Below, piece by piece: positions 26,945 to 35,738 of a DNA stretch of 64,000 nt. Numbering within the stretch: the stretch's first letter is position 1; every line of letters begins with the position of its first letter. The notes beneath the pieces were generated by a model. That model was given only the letters and a program-made list of their open reading frames with translations. It was not told the DNA's origin and did no database searches. The DNA lies in assembly GCA_963926475.1 (NCBI GenBank), contig CAWUXE010000002.1, positions 124,001 through 188,000 of the forward strand, in the 5' to 3' direction. The position numbers were made by a program, and so were the translations under genes. This stretch comes from UBA2040 sp002384725. GTDB taxonomy: Bacteria > Bacteroidota > Bacteroidia > Flavobacteriales_D > Crocinitomicaceae.

Positions 26945-29236
26945 TTATTTTAGTTCAAATGTTGTCTTTTGCTTATCAATCGTTAATTCAAAAAGGCCTG
27001 GTTCAAGTATCCAATTTCCATCACTGTCAGCAAATTTAAAATCTTCTGCAGAAAGAGTAAAGGTAATTTTTTTCTTTTCACCCTTTTCGAGATGAATCTT
27101 TTGAAAACCCTTAAGCCTTTTACCTGCAGGGACATAAGTTGCCACTTTATCGTGAATATACAATTGGACAACTTCCTTTCCTGACCTTTCACTTGTATTC
27201 TCCACTTCAATTGAAACTGTCAAGCTTTCAGATTTCGAAATACTCGTTTTATCAATAGTAATATTGGAGTAGTTGAAGCTCGAAAAGCTCAATCCGTAGC
27301 CAAATTCCCATTCGGGGTCAAAAGCATCAAATTCATTTGATTTACCTGATCGACCCACGCTTCTCGGGTGATCATAAAATTCGATGACTCCATCATATTT
27401 AGGATAGGTATATGGAAGTTTCCCGCTCGGATTGACATCACCATAGATTATATCTACTAAGGCCTCTCCACCATAATCACCTGGTAAATAGGTTTGAATA
27501 ATTCCAGCCGCTTGATCTACAATAGGATGCATAATTCGTGGTCTACCTTCCACAAGAACCAACAGCACAGGCTTACCTGTTTCGTATGCGTATTTTGCCA
27601 ATTCTATCTGTTCGGGATTCAGATTTAATGAACGGATATCACCCGGTTTTTCAGTAGATGGTAATTCACCTAAACACAAGACTATCACATCGGCTGCTTT
27701 AGCTTTAATCATAAAATCATCGATATTTTCGAGACTTGATGTCTCCCAGCCATCTTGAAAAAATAATTTTGCGCCTTGAGAAAACGAAACATTCTCTTTG
27801 CCCACTTTCTTCTCGAAAGCTTGCCGTATAGACGAACAACCTTTGGTGTTAAATGAACTATCAACTCCCTGCCATGTGTGCGTCCAAGCTCCGTTCAGAA
27901 AATTCAAATCATTGGATGTAGGACCAGCTACCAGTACTTTTTGAGATTTATTTAAAGGTAGAAAGTTATCCTCGTTCTTCAATAATGTTATCGATTCAGC
28001 TGCCAAGGTAAAGGCTGCTTTTTTGAATTCTTGAGAGCCGAATTTAGAATAATCCGCTGGCTGCGACTCACCAAATAAACCCATGGCCATTTTTACACGT
28101 AAAATTCTTCGCACTCCATCGTTAAGCCGTTCAGCAGAAATTTGTTTTTCACAAACCGCCTTAATCATTGCTTCGCAATAAACCTTGTATTGTGGACTCA
28201 AAGGCACCATACTCATGTCTACCCCGGAGTTAAAAGCCAGAACAATCGCCTCTTGCGGATTTCGTGCTACCTCATGCACTGTTTCAAGCATGAGATAATC
28301 TTCCCAATCCGATACTGCAAAACCTTTGAAGCTCCATTCACCTTTTAAAACATCAGTCAGTAAGTATTTATTTGCATGTCCAGGAATTCCATTAACATCA
28401 CCACTGTTCACCATTACCGTCATCGCACCACCTTCGATAGCTTTTTGAAAAGCTGGTAAATACAATTCTTTCATGTATTTCTTCGGAATCCATGCAGGCG
28501 TGCGATCTCGTCCTGAAAATGAACCGCTGTAGCCAACGAAATGTTTTAAACAACTCGCTACATGATTTGCATCTAATGGACCTTTACCTTGATATCCGTT
28601 GATTAATTCTAACCCTAATTCACTTGCCAAAAATGGATCTTCACCTAAAGTTTCAAAGTATCTAGACCAAACAGGCTGTCTAGCCAGGTCGAGTACTGGT
28701 GAAAAATTCCATTTCAATCCTGTATAACGCATTTCATAGGCTGTTATTTCAGCAAATTTTCTCGCCAAATCTCTGTTCCATGTTGCGGCTAATCCTATCT
28801 CTTGCGGAAAAAGTGTGGCACCGACCGTGTAATTCACTCCATGAATAGCATCTATACCATATATTATCGGGACGTCTATTTTTAATTCCTTACATACATT
28901 TTCTATATCATTTAGAATATTTTTCCATACCTCAATTGTAAGTGTGTGCGAAGACACATTTAATATTGACCCTAAATGAAACGAATCAATGGCTTCAATC
29001 AATTTTACTCTGTCGATTTGAGCTGGCTCAATACTTTTTCCGGATTCATCCGTTTTTAATACGACATCTAGAGTAATTTGACATGTTTGCCCAACTTTTT
29101 CAGCAATTGACATTTTTTTCAGTAGTCGATCAATCTTTTTTTCATGATCATCATTGATGTCGAATGAAGCTTGACTTGAAGAAAGAAATGAAAAACTTAA
29201 AAAAGTCAACAATAAGGAAATGCGAAATTTTGTCAT
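26945..29236 (-). CDS. bglX: GH3 beta-glucosidase, exported
   Basis: The 763-residue protein has a signal peptide (to about residue 23). The GH3 N-terminal barrel contains KHFVGY (231-236) and the nucleophile Asp310 in FAVSDWEDY. A (alpha/beta)6 domain and a C-terminal fibronectin-like domain (from about residue 660) complete the BglX architecture. It would release glucose from beta-linked oligosaccharides in the periplasm. It is followed by the regulator gene in one transcription unit, and an operator-like repeat sits 31 bases upstream. Confidence 0.93.
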   Translation of the reverse strand: MTKFRISLLLTFLSFSFLSSSQASFDINDDHEKKIDRLLKKMSIAEKVGQTCQITLDVVLKTDESGKSIEPAQIDRVKLIEAIDSFHLGSILNVSSHTLTIEVWKNILNDIENVCKELKIDVPIIYGIDAIHGVNYTVGATLFPQEIGLAATWNRDLARKFAEITAYEMRYTGLKWNFSPVLDLARQPVWSRYFETLGEDPFLASELGLELINGYQGKGPLDANHVASCLKHFVGYSGSFSGRDRTPAWIPKKYMKELYLPAFQKAIEGGAMTVMVNSGDVNGIPGHANKYLLTDVLKGEWSFKGFAVSDWEDYLMLETVHEVARNPQEAIVLAFNSGVDMSMVPLSPQYKVYCEAMIKAVCEKQISAERLNDGVRRILRVKMAMGLFGESQPADYSKFGSQEFKKAAFTLAAESITLLKNEDNFLPLNKSQKVLVAGPTSNDLNFLNGAWTHTWQGVDSSFNTKGCSSIRQAFEKKVGKENVSFSQGAKLFFQDGWETSSLENIDDFMIKAKAADVIVLCLGELPSTEKPGDIRSLNLNPEQIELAKYAYETGKPVLLVLVEGRPRIMHPIVDQAAGIIQTYLPGDYGGEALVDIIYGDVNPSGKLPYTYPKYDGVIEFYDHPRSVGRSGKSNEFDAFDPEWEFGYGLSFSSFNYSNITIDKTSISKSESLTVSIEVENTSERSGKEVVQLYIHDKVATYVPAGKRLKGFQKIHLEKGEKKKITFTLSAEDFKFADSDGNWILEPGLFELTIDKQKTTFELK

Positions 29237-29267
29237 GATTTGTGTTTCGAATACGAATATATCATAT

Positions 29268-29288
29268 TTATTGTCAAAAGTACAATAT
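29268..29288. promoter_or_regulatory. imperfect inverted-repeat operator before GH3-regulator unit
   Basis: TTATTGTC, spacer AAAAG, TACAATAT. The first arm differs from the perfect site at one base and the second arm at one base, with the same 5-base spacer. It lies 31 bases before the GH3 ATG, so the regulator may control its own gene through it. Confidence 0.6.
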
Positions 29289-29336
29289 CTATTTATTATT
29301 GAATCCCTACCGACCCTTTTTCAAGAGAAATGAAGA

Positions 29337-29975
29337 ATGATCCTTCTAATTTTTTATCACAAGATTTTTTTAAATATATTTAGAGAAAAGTCTAATTTGC
29401 TCGATCTCAATTTTGATACACGATTATTACCAGAAGCTGGATTGCTTCTCCTTTCCGAACCTTTTCTTGACAATGAATATTTTACACGTAGCGTGATTCT
29501 CTTGTGCGAACATAACGGAAAAGGAAGTTTTGGATTTGTTTTAAACAATTTTTTAGAAGAAAATTTTGAAGGACTTCCAGATTACATTCTTGAATCTAAC
29601 CCAAGAATTAGCATCGGTGGTCCTGTTGAAGTCTCGCATCTTTATTTCATTCATTCATATGGGGAAAAAGTTCCTGGTAGTTCGGAATTAGTCAATGGTT
29701 TGTTTTTAGGTGGCGACTTTGAAATTTTAAAGAGTCTGTTGCTTGCAGAGGACCAACCTGAAAAATGTGTTCGCTATTTTCTCGGTTATTCTGGCTGGGA
29801 TGCGCAACAACTGAACGATGAAATCAAAGAGAAATCATGGGTGGTTTGTCGTCCGGAAAATAATACGTGGATCATGAATACTAAAAATGACAACCTTTGG
29901 GAAGACAGCTTAAAGTCTTTAGGTGCGAAATATGAGATGTTTTCAAAATTTCCTGTCAACCCAAACAATAATTAA
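29337..29975 (+). CDS. YqgE/AlgH family protein
   Basis: The 212-residue protein carries the family pattern GLLLLSEPFLDNEYFTRSVILLCEHNGKGSFGFVLN, and later GGPVEVSHLYFIHS and FLGYSGWDAQQLNDEI. The biochemical function of this widespread family is not settled. The first roughly 20 residues are unusual for the family. The true start may be the TTG at 29397, which begins just before the conserved part; I keep the ATG at 29337. Confidence 0.85.
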   Translation: MILLIFYHKIFLNIFREKSNLLDLNFDTRLLPEAGLLLLSEPFLDNEYFTRSVILLCEHNGKGSFGFVLNNFLEENFEGLPDYILESNPRISIGGPVEVSHLYFIHSYGEKVPGSSELVNGLFLGGDFEILKSLLLAEDQPEKCVRYFLGYSGWDAQQLNDEIKEKSWVVCRPENNTWIMNTKNDNLWEDSLKSLGAKYEMFSKFPVNPNNN

Positions 29976-30012
29976 CATTTTTTCACGTTCCTAAATAAAA
30001 TAAAGAGACTTT

Positions 30013-30948
30013 ATGGAGATATCGCTACCAAGTAAGCGTGAAAAGAGTAGTTTTGCCGCTCGTAAAATAAAAAAAGGCAATTTGCTCAGTAAAATACTTT
30101 ATTATGGTTTGGTGATTCCCATCTCCTATTTACCGTTCAGGGTATTATATTGGCTTGCTGACTTCGTTTATCTTCTCGCTTATTATGTAGTTGGATATCG
30201 TAAAAAAATCGTTCGAAAAAATTTAAAAAACTCATTTCCAGAGCTTTCTGAAAAAGAAATAAAAAAAATCGAAAAAGGATTTTATAAACATTTCGCTGAT
30301 TTCTTGGTGGAGAGTGTTAAGTCGCTATCGATATCAAACAAAGAAATTGTCCGACGTTGTGCGATTTTAAATCCCGAAGTTCCCAACGAATATTTTGAAC
30401 AAGGTAGAAGTGTTATGGTTCTTTGTGGGCATTATAACAACTGGGAATATTATGCGGTTGGTTTGGCACAGCAAATGAAACATAAAGTTTTTGCAGCTTA
30501 TCAACCTTTAAAAAACGAATTCTTTAACCAAGTTCTTCTTAAATCTCGACAACGCTTCGGGATCAACATGATGAGCATGAAAGAAGTCCCAAGAAAATTG
30601 GTAAAATCTCCGAAAGTGCCAACTATTAGTATTATGGTGAACGATCAATCACCTCATGCTCCTAAAAAAGCGTATTGGAATACTTTTCTAAATCAACCAA
30701 CTGGTTGGATGACTGGTACCGAACGATTGGCTTCTAAATTGGATCAAGTCGTATTGTTCGGATGTATTCGCAAACGCAAACGAGGATTTTACGAAGTTAG
30801 CTTCTACCCGATTACGGAAAAACCGAAAGAGGTGAATGAAGGATACGTATTGGATCAACATACCAAATATTTGGAAATGGTTATCGCCGAAAATCCAGAA
30901 TATTGGTTGTGGTCACACCGTCGTTGGAAACACGAAAAGCCTGAATGA
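30013..30948 (+). CDS. lysophospholipid / lipid A-type acyltransferase (LpxL family), copy 1
   Basis: The 311-residue protein has one N-terminal hydrophobic anchor (about 30-60) and the acyltransferase block with HYNNWEY near residue 139. This is an Hx4E variant of the usual Hx4D catalytic motif. NDQSPHAPKKAYWNTFLNQPTGWMTGTERLA is the fatty-acyl-pocket region of LpxL/HtrB enzymes. It adds a secondary acyl chain to lipid A or a related lipid. It overlaps rarA by four bases, and a paralogue lies just after rarA. Confidence 0.88.
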   Translation: MEISLPSKREKSSFAARKIKKGNLLSKILYYGLVIPISYLPFRVLYWLADFVYLLAYYVVGYRKKIVRKNLKNSFPELSEKEIKKIEKGFYKHFADFLVESVKSLSISNKEIVRRCAILNPEVPNEYFEQGRSVMVLCGHYNNWEYYAVGLAQQMKHKVFAAYQPLKNEFFNQVLLKSRQRFGINMMSMKEVPRKLVKSPKVPTISIMVNDQSPHAPKKAYWNTFLNQPTGWMTGTERLASKLDQVVLFGCIRKRKRGFYEVSFYPITEKPKEVNEGYVLDQHTKYLEMVIAENPEYWLWSHRRWKHEKPE

Positions 30949-32228
30949 TAATACCTTCGACTCCCTTGGCGGAAAGAATGAGACCGTTTACCTTGGAGGA
31001 ATACATTGGTCAAAATCATCTGCTTGCCGAAGGAGCTTCTTTGCGCCGCGCCTTAGATGCTGGCATTTTACCATCCATTATTTTATGGGGACCTCCAGGA
31101 GTTGGTAAAACGACACTTGCCCGAATTATTGCAAACAAATTAAAACGCCCCTTCTCCACTCTTTCGGCTATTTCAAGCGGAGTTAAAGATGTTCGAGAGG
31201 TTATCCAACGTGCCGAATCTGGCGGAATGTTCAACCAAGAAGGCACCATCCTTTTTATTGACGAAATTCATCGTTTTTCAAAATCTCAACAAGATTCTTT
31301 GCTTGGAGCAGTTGAAAAAGGCGTGATTACTTTAATTGGTGCCACAACTGAAAATCCTTCATTCGAGGTGATTTCAGCTTTACTTTCGAGATGTCAAGTG
31401 TACACTTTAGAATCGCATGGTAAAGAGGAATTACAACTCATTTTGGACCGTGCTATTTCTATGGATCAATGGTTAAAAACGAAGGACATCGTTCTTGAAG
31501 AAACCAATGCCTTATTTGCTATTTCTGGTGGAGATTCTCGAAAACTATTGAGTGTGTTCGAATTGGTCGTTGGTGCCCAAGAAAAGGAAGACCAAGTGAT
31601 TGTCACAGACGAATTAGTCACAAATATTGCTCAACAAAATATAGCTCGATACGACAAAGACGGTGAACAACATTATGACATCGTTTCTGCTTTCATCAAA
31701 TCCATTCGAGGTAGTGATGCAAATGCCGGAATATACTGGTTGGCCCGAATGGTAGAAGGTGGCGAAGATCCTAAATTCATTGCCCGACGATTAATCATTC
31801 TTGCTGCCGAAGATATTGGTATTGCCAATCCAAATGCTTTAATTTTAGCGAACAATTGTTTTCAGGCAGTAACGACAATTGGTTGGCCAGAAAGTCGCAT
31901 AATTCTTGCTCAATGTGTCGTTTATCTAGCAACCAGTCCGAAAGGAAACGCAAGTTATATAGCCATTGGAACAGCACAAGAGGAAGTCCGGAAATCGGGA
32001 AATTTACCTGTACCACTTCCACTTAGAAATGCACCAACCAAACTGATGAAAGAGCTCGGTTATGGTAAAGATTATTTATATTCGCACAACTTTCCAGGCA
32101 ATTTTGTTCAACAAGAATTCATGCCCGATGGACTTGAGAATTCGCAATTTTTTAAAGCGGGTAGTAACAGCCGAGAAATCGAAATTGAAAAATACATTCA
32201 AGAGCGCTGGGGAGACAAATACAAATAA
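30945..32228 (+). CDS. rarA: replication-associated recombination protein A (AAA+ ATPase)
   Basis: The 427-residue protein shows Walker A GPPGVGKT (residues 49-56), Walker B LFIDEIHRF and sensor 1 GATTENPSFEV. The C-terminal MgsA tetramerisation region follows (YDKDGEQHYDIVSAFIKSIRGSDANAGIYWLARM). RarA/MgsA acts at stalled replication forks. Its start overlaps the stop of the acyltransferase gene (ATGA), and a second acyltransferase starts six bases after its stop. Confidence 0.95.
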   Translation: MIIPSTPLAERMRPFTLEEYIGQNHLLAEGASLRRALDAGILPSIILWGPPGVGKTTLARIIANKLKRPFSTLSAISSGVKDVREVIQRAESGGMFNQEGTILFIDEIHRFSKSQQDSLLGAVEKGVITLIGATTENPSFEVISALLSRCQVYTLESHGKEELQLILDRAISMDQWLKTKDIVLEETNALFAISGGDSRKLLSVFELVVGAQEKEDQVIVTDELVTNIAQQNIARYDKDGEQHYDIVSAFIKSIRGSDANAGIYWLARMVEGGEDPKFIARRLIILAAEDIGIANPNALILANNCFQAVTTIGWPESRIILAQCVVYLATSPKGNASYIAIGTAQEEVRKSGNLPVPLPLRNAPTKLMKELGYGKDYLYSHNFPGNFVQQEFMPDGLENSQFFKAGSNSREIEIEKYIQERWGDKYK

Positions 32229-32233
32229 CTCTT

Positions 32234-33157
32234 ATGTTCTCGAAATTAGCGTATTATCTTCTTGTTATTCCAATATCGCTTCTTCCGCTCTGGGTCCTTT
32301 ATCTATTTACCGACTTCTTTTATTTACTCCTCATTTCTATAATTTCATATCGAAGTGGTGTCGTCCGAAAGAATATTGCAAATTCTTTTCCTGACAAAAC
32401 CGAAAAAGAGCGTAGAAAAATTGAACGTAAATTTTATCGGCATTTTACCGATTTATTAGCCGAGGGCGTAAAAAACCTTACCATTTCCAAAATGCAATTG
32501 AAAAAACGCATTCATGTTCAAAATCGAGATGAAATAGATCAATTGTACATTCAAGGCAAGAATGTAATTTTCGTAGGTGGACATTACAACAATTGGGAAT
32601 GGATCATTTGTGCTCAAAACTTTCTCTTTGCTCATCAAGCAGTTGGCATCGGAATGCCCATGACCAATACCTTTTGGGACAAACGTATCAACCTTCGTCG
32701 TTCTCGTTTTGGAATGAAAATCGTTCATGCGAAAAACTTCAAAGAAACTCTTCGTCAAGAAAATGGTAATCCAATTTCACTTCTTATTTTAGCTGACCAA
32801 AGTCCTGGAGACTCGATGAAATCGTATTGGACAAAGTTTCTCAATCAAGATACTGCAGTAGCCTTTGGCGTTGAAAACATTGCTCATGAATACAATTATG
32901 CCGTTGTTTTCTTGCACATGACGAAGGTGAAACGCGGTTACTACAATGTTACTTTTGAATTGATATGTGATTTACCATCCGAAATGCAATATGGCGAAAT
33001 TACTGATGCCCATGTGAAAAGTCTTGAGAACGACATTTACAAAGATCCGCAATATTGGATTTGGTCGCACAAACGTTGGAAGAGAGAAATTCCAGAAAAC
33101 CTTGAGGAATTAAGAAAACGACAATATGAAAAATTTATTCAAAGGTATCGCTCTTAG
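32234..33157 (+). CDS. lysophospholipid / lipid A-type acyltransferase (LpxL family), copy 2
   Basis: The 307-residue protein is a paralogue of the 30013-30948 product. It shares the VIPISLLPLWVLYLFTDFFYLL anchor style, RKNIANSFPDKTEKERRKIERKFYRHFTD, GHYNNWEW (Hx4E) and the ADQSPGDSMKSYWTKFLNQDTA pocket. The two copies flank rarA, which suggests duplication around it, with each perhaps adding a different acyl chain. The 3' end overlaps the next gene by 32 bases in another frame. Confidence 0.88.
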   Translation: MFSKLAYYLLVIPISLLPLWVLYLFTDFFYLLLISIISYRSGVVRKNIANSFPDKTEKERRKIERKFYRHFTDLLAEGVKNLTISKMQLKKRIHVQNRDEIDQLYIQGKNVIFVGGHYNNWEWIICAQNFLFAHQAVGIGMPMTNTFWDKRINLRRSRFGMKIVHAKNFKETLRQENGNPISLLILADQSPGDSMKSYWTKFLNQDTAVAFGVENIAHEYNYAVVFLHMTKVKRGYYNVTFELICDLPSEMQYGEITDAHVKSLENDIYKDPQYWIWSHKRWKREIPENLEELRKRQYEKFIQRYRS

Positions 33158-34139
33158 TGTTCTGTGCGCGCTCAGTATTGACAGCTTCTGTCAAACAGAG
33201 CACAAACCACTTTCTTCAATACAATATGGAGAAAATCCAAAGCTACATGCGAGAGGTTTAACTGCCAATAAGAAAAAAATATTCGTTGCTGCATCTGACG
33301 GTAAACTCTATATCATTGATCGTAAAACAGAAACGGTTGAGGAAAGGGATTATCACAGAAATGTTGAATTACGCGATATTGAGGTCAGTAAAAAATACAT
33401 TATTTTATTGGCAAGCGGCGATTCTAGTTCCACCATCTCCATCAATCGGAAAAATGATGAATATGTGATTAATGAATATGAAGGCCTTTTTTTAGATGGA
33501 ATTTCTTTGGTTAAAAACTCACTGTTTATGATGGGTGACCCAATGAGTGATCGCTTTATGCTTTTCAATAGCAATGACAATGGTGAATCTTGGACTCAGT
33601 TAGATAGCCTTCCTCAATCTATTCAAGGTGAAGCGGGCTTTGCAGCGAGTGGAACAAACGTTCAGATGACCTCAATTAAAAATTGGTATTTTGTTTCTGG
33701 AGGAATGGATTCACGCTTTTATTCTACGAATGACGCTGGTAAAACTTGGAATGATACCGAGCTTGGTTTCAAACCTTGTGAAAGTTGCGGAGCATACTCT
33801 TTCATAATACTTCCTGACAATAAAACGATTGTCTCGGTAGGTGGAGATTACACAAAACCAGATGAAAGAATTGGAACTTCTCGCATTTCAAATGATGGAG
33901 GAACAACTTGGCATTCTCCGAAAGTAGATTTGATGGGTTATCGCTCTAACGTGATGCACCACAGAGGGATTATCTATGCTTGCGGTACGAATGGAATCGA
34001 CGTTTCAACTGATTTTGGAGAATCATGGAGCGAATTTGCAACTGGAAACTATTTTATAATTACGGTTTTCAAAAAGCAACTGGTAGCGAGTACGATTGAA
34101 GGAACACTTGATTTTTATAGTCTTCAAAAGAAAAAATGA
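33126..34139 (+). CDS. exported BNR-repeat / sialidase-like beta-propeller protein
   Basis: The 337-residue protein has a signal peptide (MKNLFKGIALSVLCALSIDSFCQ). At least four Asp-box/BNR repeats are visible: SNDNGESWTQ, STNDAGKTWND, SNDGGTTWHSP and STDFGESWSEF. Such repeats build a beta-propeller. In Bacteroidota, close relatives carry the label oxidoreductase or YCF48-like without proven function. Sialidase catalytic residues cannot be placed. It overlaps the acyltransferase gene by 32 bases. Confidence 0.75.
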   Translation: MKNLFKGIALSVLCALSIDSFCQTEHKPLSSIQYGENPKLHARGLTANKKKIFVAASDGKLYIIDRKTETVEERDYHRNVELRDIEVSKKYIILLASGDSSSTISINRKNDEYVINEYEGLFLDGISLVKNSLFMMGDPMSDRFMLFNSNDNGESWTQLDSLPQSIQGEAGFAASGTNVQMTSIKNWYFVSGGMDSRFYSTNDAGKTWNDTELGFKPCESCGAYSFIILPDNKTIVSVGGDYTKPDERIGTSRISNDGGTTWHSPKVDLMGYRSNVMHHRGIIYACGTNGIDVSTDFGESWSEFATGNYFIITVFKKQLVASTIEGTLDFYSLQKKK

Positions 34140-34783
34140 AAGAAATAATTAATCAAATAGAATGTGTTCTCAAAGAAGAATGGAAAGATGAACCGACTGG
34201 ACACGACTGGGAGCATATTCGTCGGGTTCGTGACATGGCTTTGCACATACATTCTATAGAAGGTGGAAATAGAGATTTAATTGAATTGGGCGCACTACTG
34301 CACGATATATCCGACCACAAATTCAATGGTGGCAAACTGAATGCTGGCGGACAAAAAGCGAAAGAATGGTTGATCGAACTTGGTGCCCAAAAGACGACCG
34401 CAAACGAAGTCTCTTTACTTGTCGATAAAATATCTTTCAAAGGTGCAAAAGTCGAAGCTGTTGAATTGACTTTAGAAACACAAATCGTTCAAGATGCCGA
34501 TCGTTTAGATGCAATTGGAGCTATCGGAATTGCAAGAGCATTTGCATTTGGAGGGAATAGAAATCAGATTATTTATGCTGAAAATACCGTACCTGTACTT
34601 CATGAATCCTTTGAATCCTATGTTAACGCAGAAACGACGACTATCAATCATTTCTACGAAAAACTGTTACTTTTGAAAAATAAGATGAATACAAGAACTG
34701 GAATTCAATTGGCCGAAGAAAGACATCAGTTTATGAAGGATTTTCTTGCCCAGTTCTATTCTGAATGGAAATTGAACAAATAA
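34136..34783 (+). CDS. HD-domain metal-dependent phosphohydrolase (YedJ-like)
   Basis: The 215-residue protein has HD motifs HDWEHIRRVRDMALHI (about 23-38), LLHDISDHKF (HD pair, about 54-63) and VQDADRLDAIGAIGIARAF (about 119-137). These are the metal ligands and the conserved D of YedJ/YpgQ-type hydrolases, some of which cleave nucleotides. The start overlaps the BNR gene stop (ATGA), and the ROK kinase gene follows after four bases. Confidence 0.88.
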   Translation: MKEIINQIECVLKEEWKDEPTGHDWEHIRRVRDMALHIHSIEGGNRDLIELGALLHDISDHKFNGGKLNAGGQKAKEWLIELGAQKTTANEVSLLVDKISFKGAKVEAVELTLETQIVQDADRLDAIGAIGIARAFAFGGNRNQIIYAENTVPVLHESFESYVNAETTTINHFYEKLLLLKNKMNTRTGIQLAEERHQFMKDFLAQFYSEWKLNK

Positions 34784-34787
34784 AAAC

Positions 34788-35738
34788 ATGGATCAAAAAT
34801 ATGCCCTAGGCGTTGATATAGGAGGAACAAAAACGGCTTTTGGAGTCGTTTCAGAAAAAGGAGTTATTATTTTTCATGGTGAAGTGCCAACAAGGGATTA
34901 CCCTACCCCAGAGGAATTAATTAAAGAAATTGAAGGGCAAATTACCGAGGCGGGTTATTCTGATTTTTTTGGAATTGGAATTGGCGCGCCCAACGGTAAT
35001 GCTTTGACTGGAAACATTGAATTTGCCCCTAATTTAAAATGGGAAGGCATTGTGCCTATTTGCTCTTTATTTGAAGAAAAGTTTGCTACGAGAAGCATAT
35101 TAATAAACGATGCCAATGCAGCAGCCGTAGGGGAAAGAATGTTTGGCAACGCAAAAGACCTGGACCATTTCGTAACCATCACTTTGGGTACAGGATTAGG
35201 AAGTGGAGTAATTATCAATGGTCATCTAGTTGAAGGGCATAATGGATTTGCTGGTGAGTATGGCCACATAAGAGTTTTCCCAGAGAGCGGTCGACTTTGT
35301 GGATGTGGGAGAAATGGTTGTTTGGAAACATATGTTTCTTCAACTGGCGTTATTCGCACATTCGACGAGTGGAAAAGTGACATGCCATCTGATAGCTTAC
35401 TTACAAAAATTGAAACCCCTGACGCATCCGCTATTTTTGATTGCTGGAAGAAAAAAGATGCTTTTGCGACCCGAATAGTCGATTATACTGCACAAATTTT
35501 AGGCCGTTGTTTGGCCGATTTCTCTTGTTTTTCTGATCCGCAAGCTTATATCTTATTTGGTGGTATTGCCCAAAGTGGTCAAGGCTTCGTGGATAAGGTC
35601 AAAATTGAATTGGAAAAAAATATTATTAAACCATTAAAAGGAAAAGTAGAGATTCGTTTATCTTTACTTCATGACGAAAACGCTGCAATACTTGGCTCTG
35701 CTGCCACAACTTTCTGGAAATTCAATAAGAATGTATAG
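34788..35738 (+). CDS. ROK-family sugar kinase, probably glucokinase
   Basis: The 316-residue protein has the phosphate-1 motif GVDIGGTKTAFGVV (residues 8-21), the catalytic Asp in NDANAAAVGE (about 103-112), GTGLGSGVIINGHLVEGHNGFAGEYGH, and the ROK zinc site CGCGRNGC. It would phosphorylate glucose (or another hexose), which could feed the zwf-edd-eda pathway in this window. It lies in a different operon, next to a GH92 mannosidase. Confidence 0.88.
   Translation: MDQKYALGVDIGGTKTAFGVVSEKGVIIFHGEVPTRDYPTPEELIKEIEGQITEAGYSDFFGIGIGAPNGNALTGNIEFAPNLKWEGIVPICSLFEEKFATRSILINDANAAAVGERMFGNAKDLDHFVTITLGTGLGSGVIINGHLVEGHNGFAGEYGHIRVFPESGRLCGCGRNGCLETYVSSTGVIRTFDEWKSDMPSDSLLTKIETPDASAIFDCWKKKDAFATRIVDYTAQILGRCLADFSCFSDPQAYILFGGIAQSGQGFVDKVKIELEKNIIKPLKGKVEIRLSLLHDENAAILGSAATTFWKFNKNV

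Noticed and set aside
35671..35731. Earlier in-frame ATG for the GH92 gene inside the ROK kinase gene
   Set aside because: It would put 20 unrelated residues in front of a perfect signal peptide that begins at 35731.
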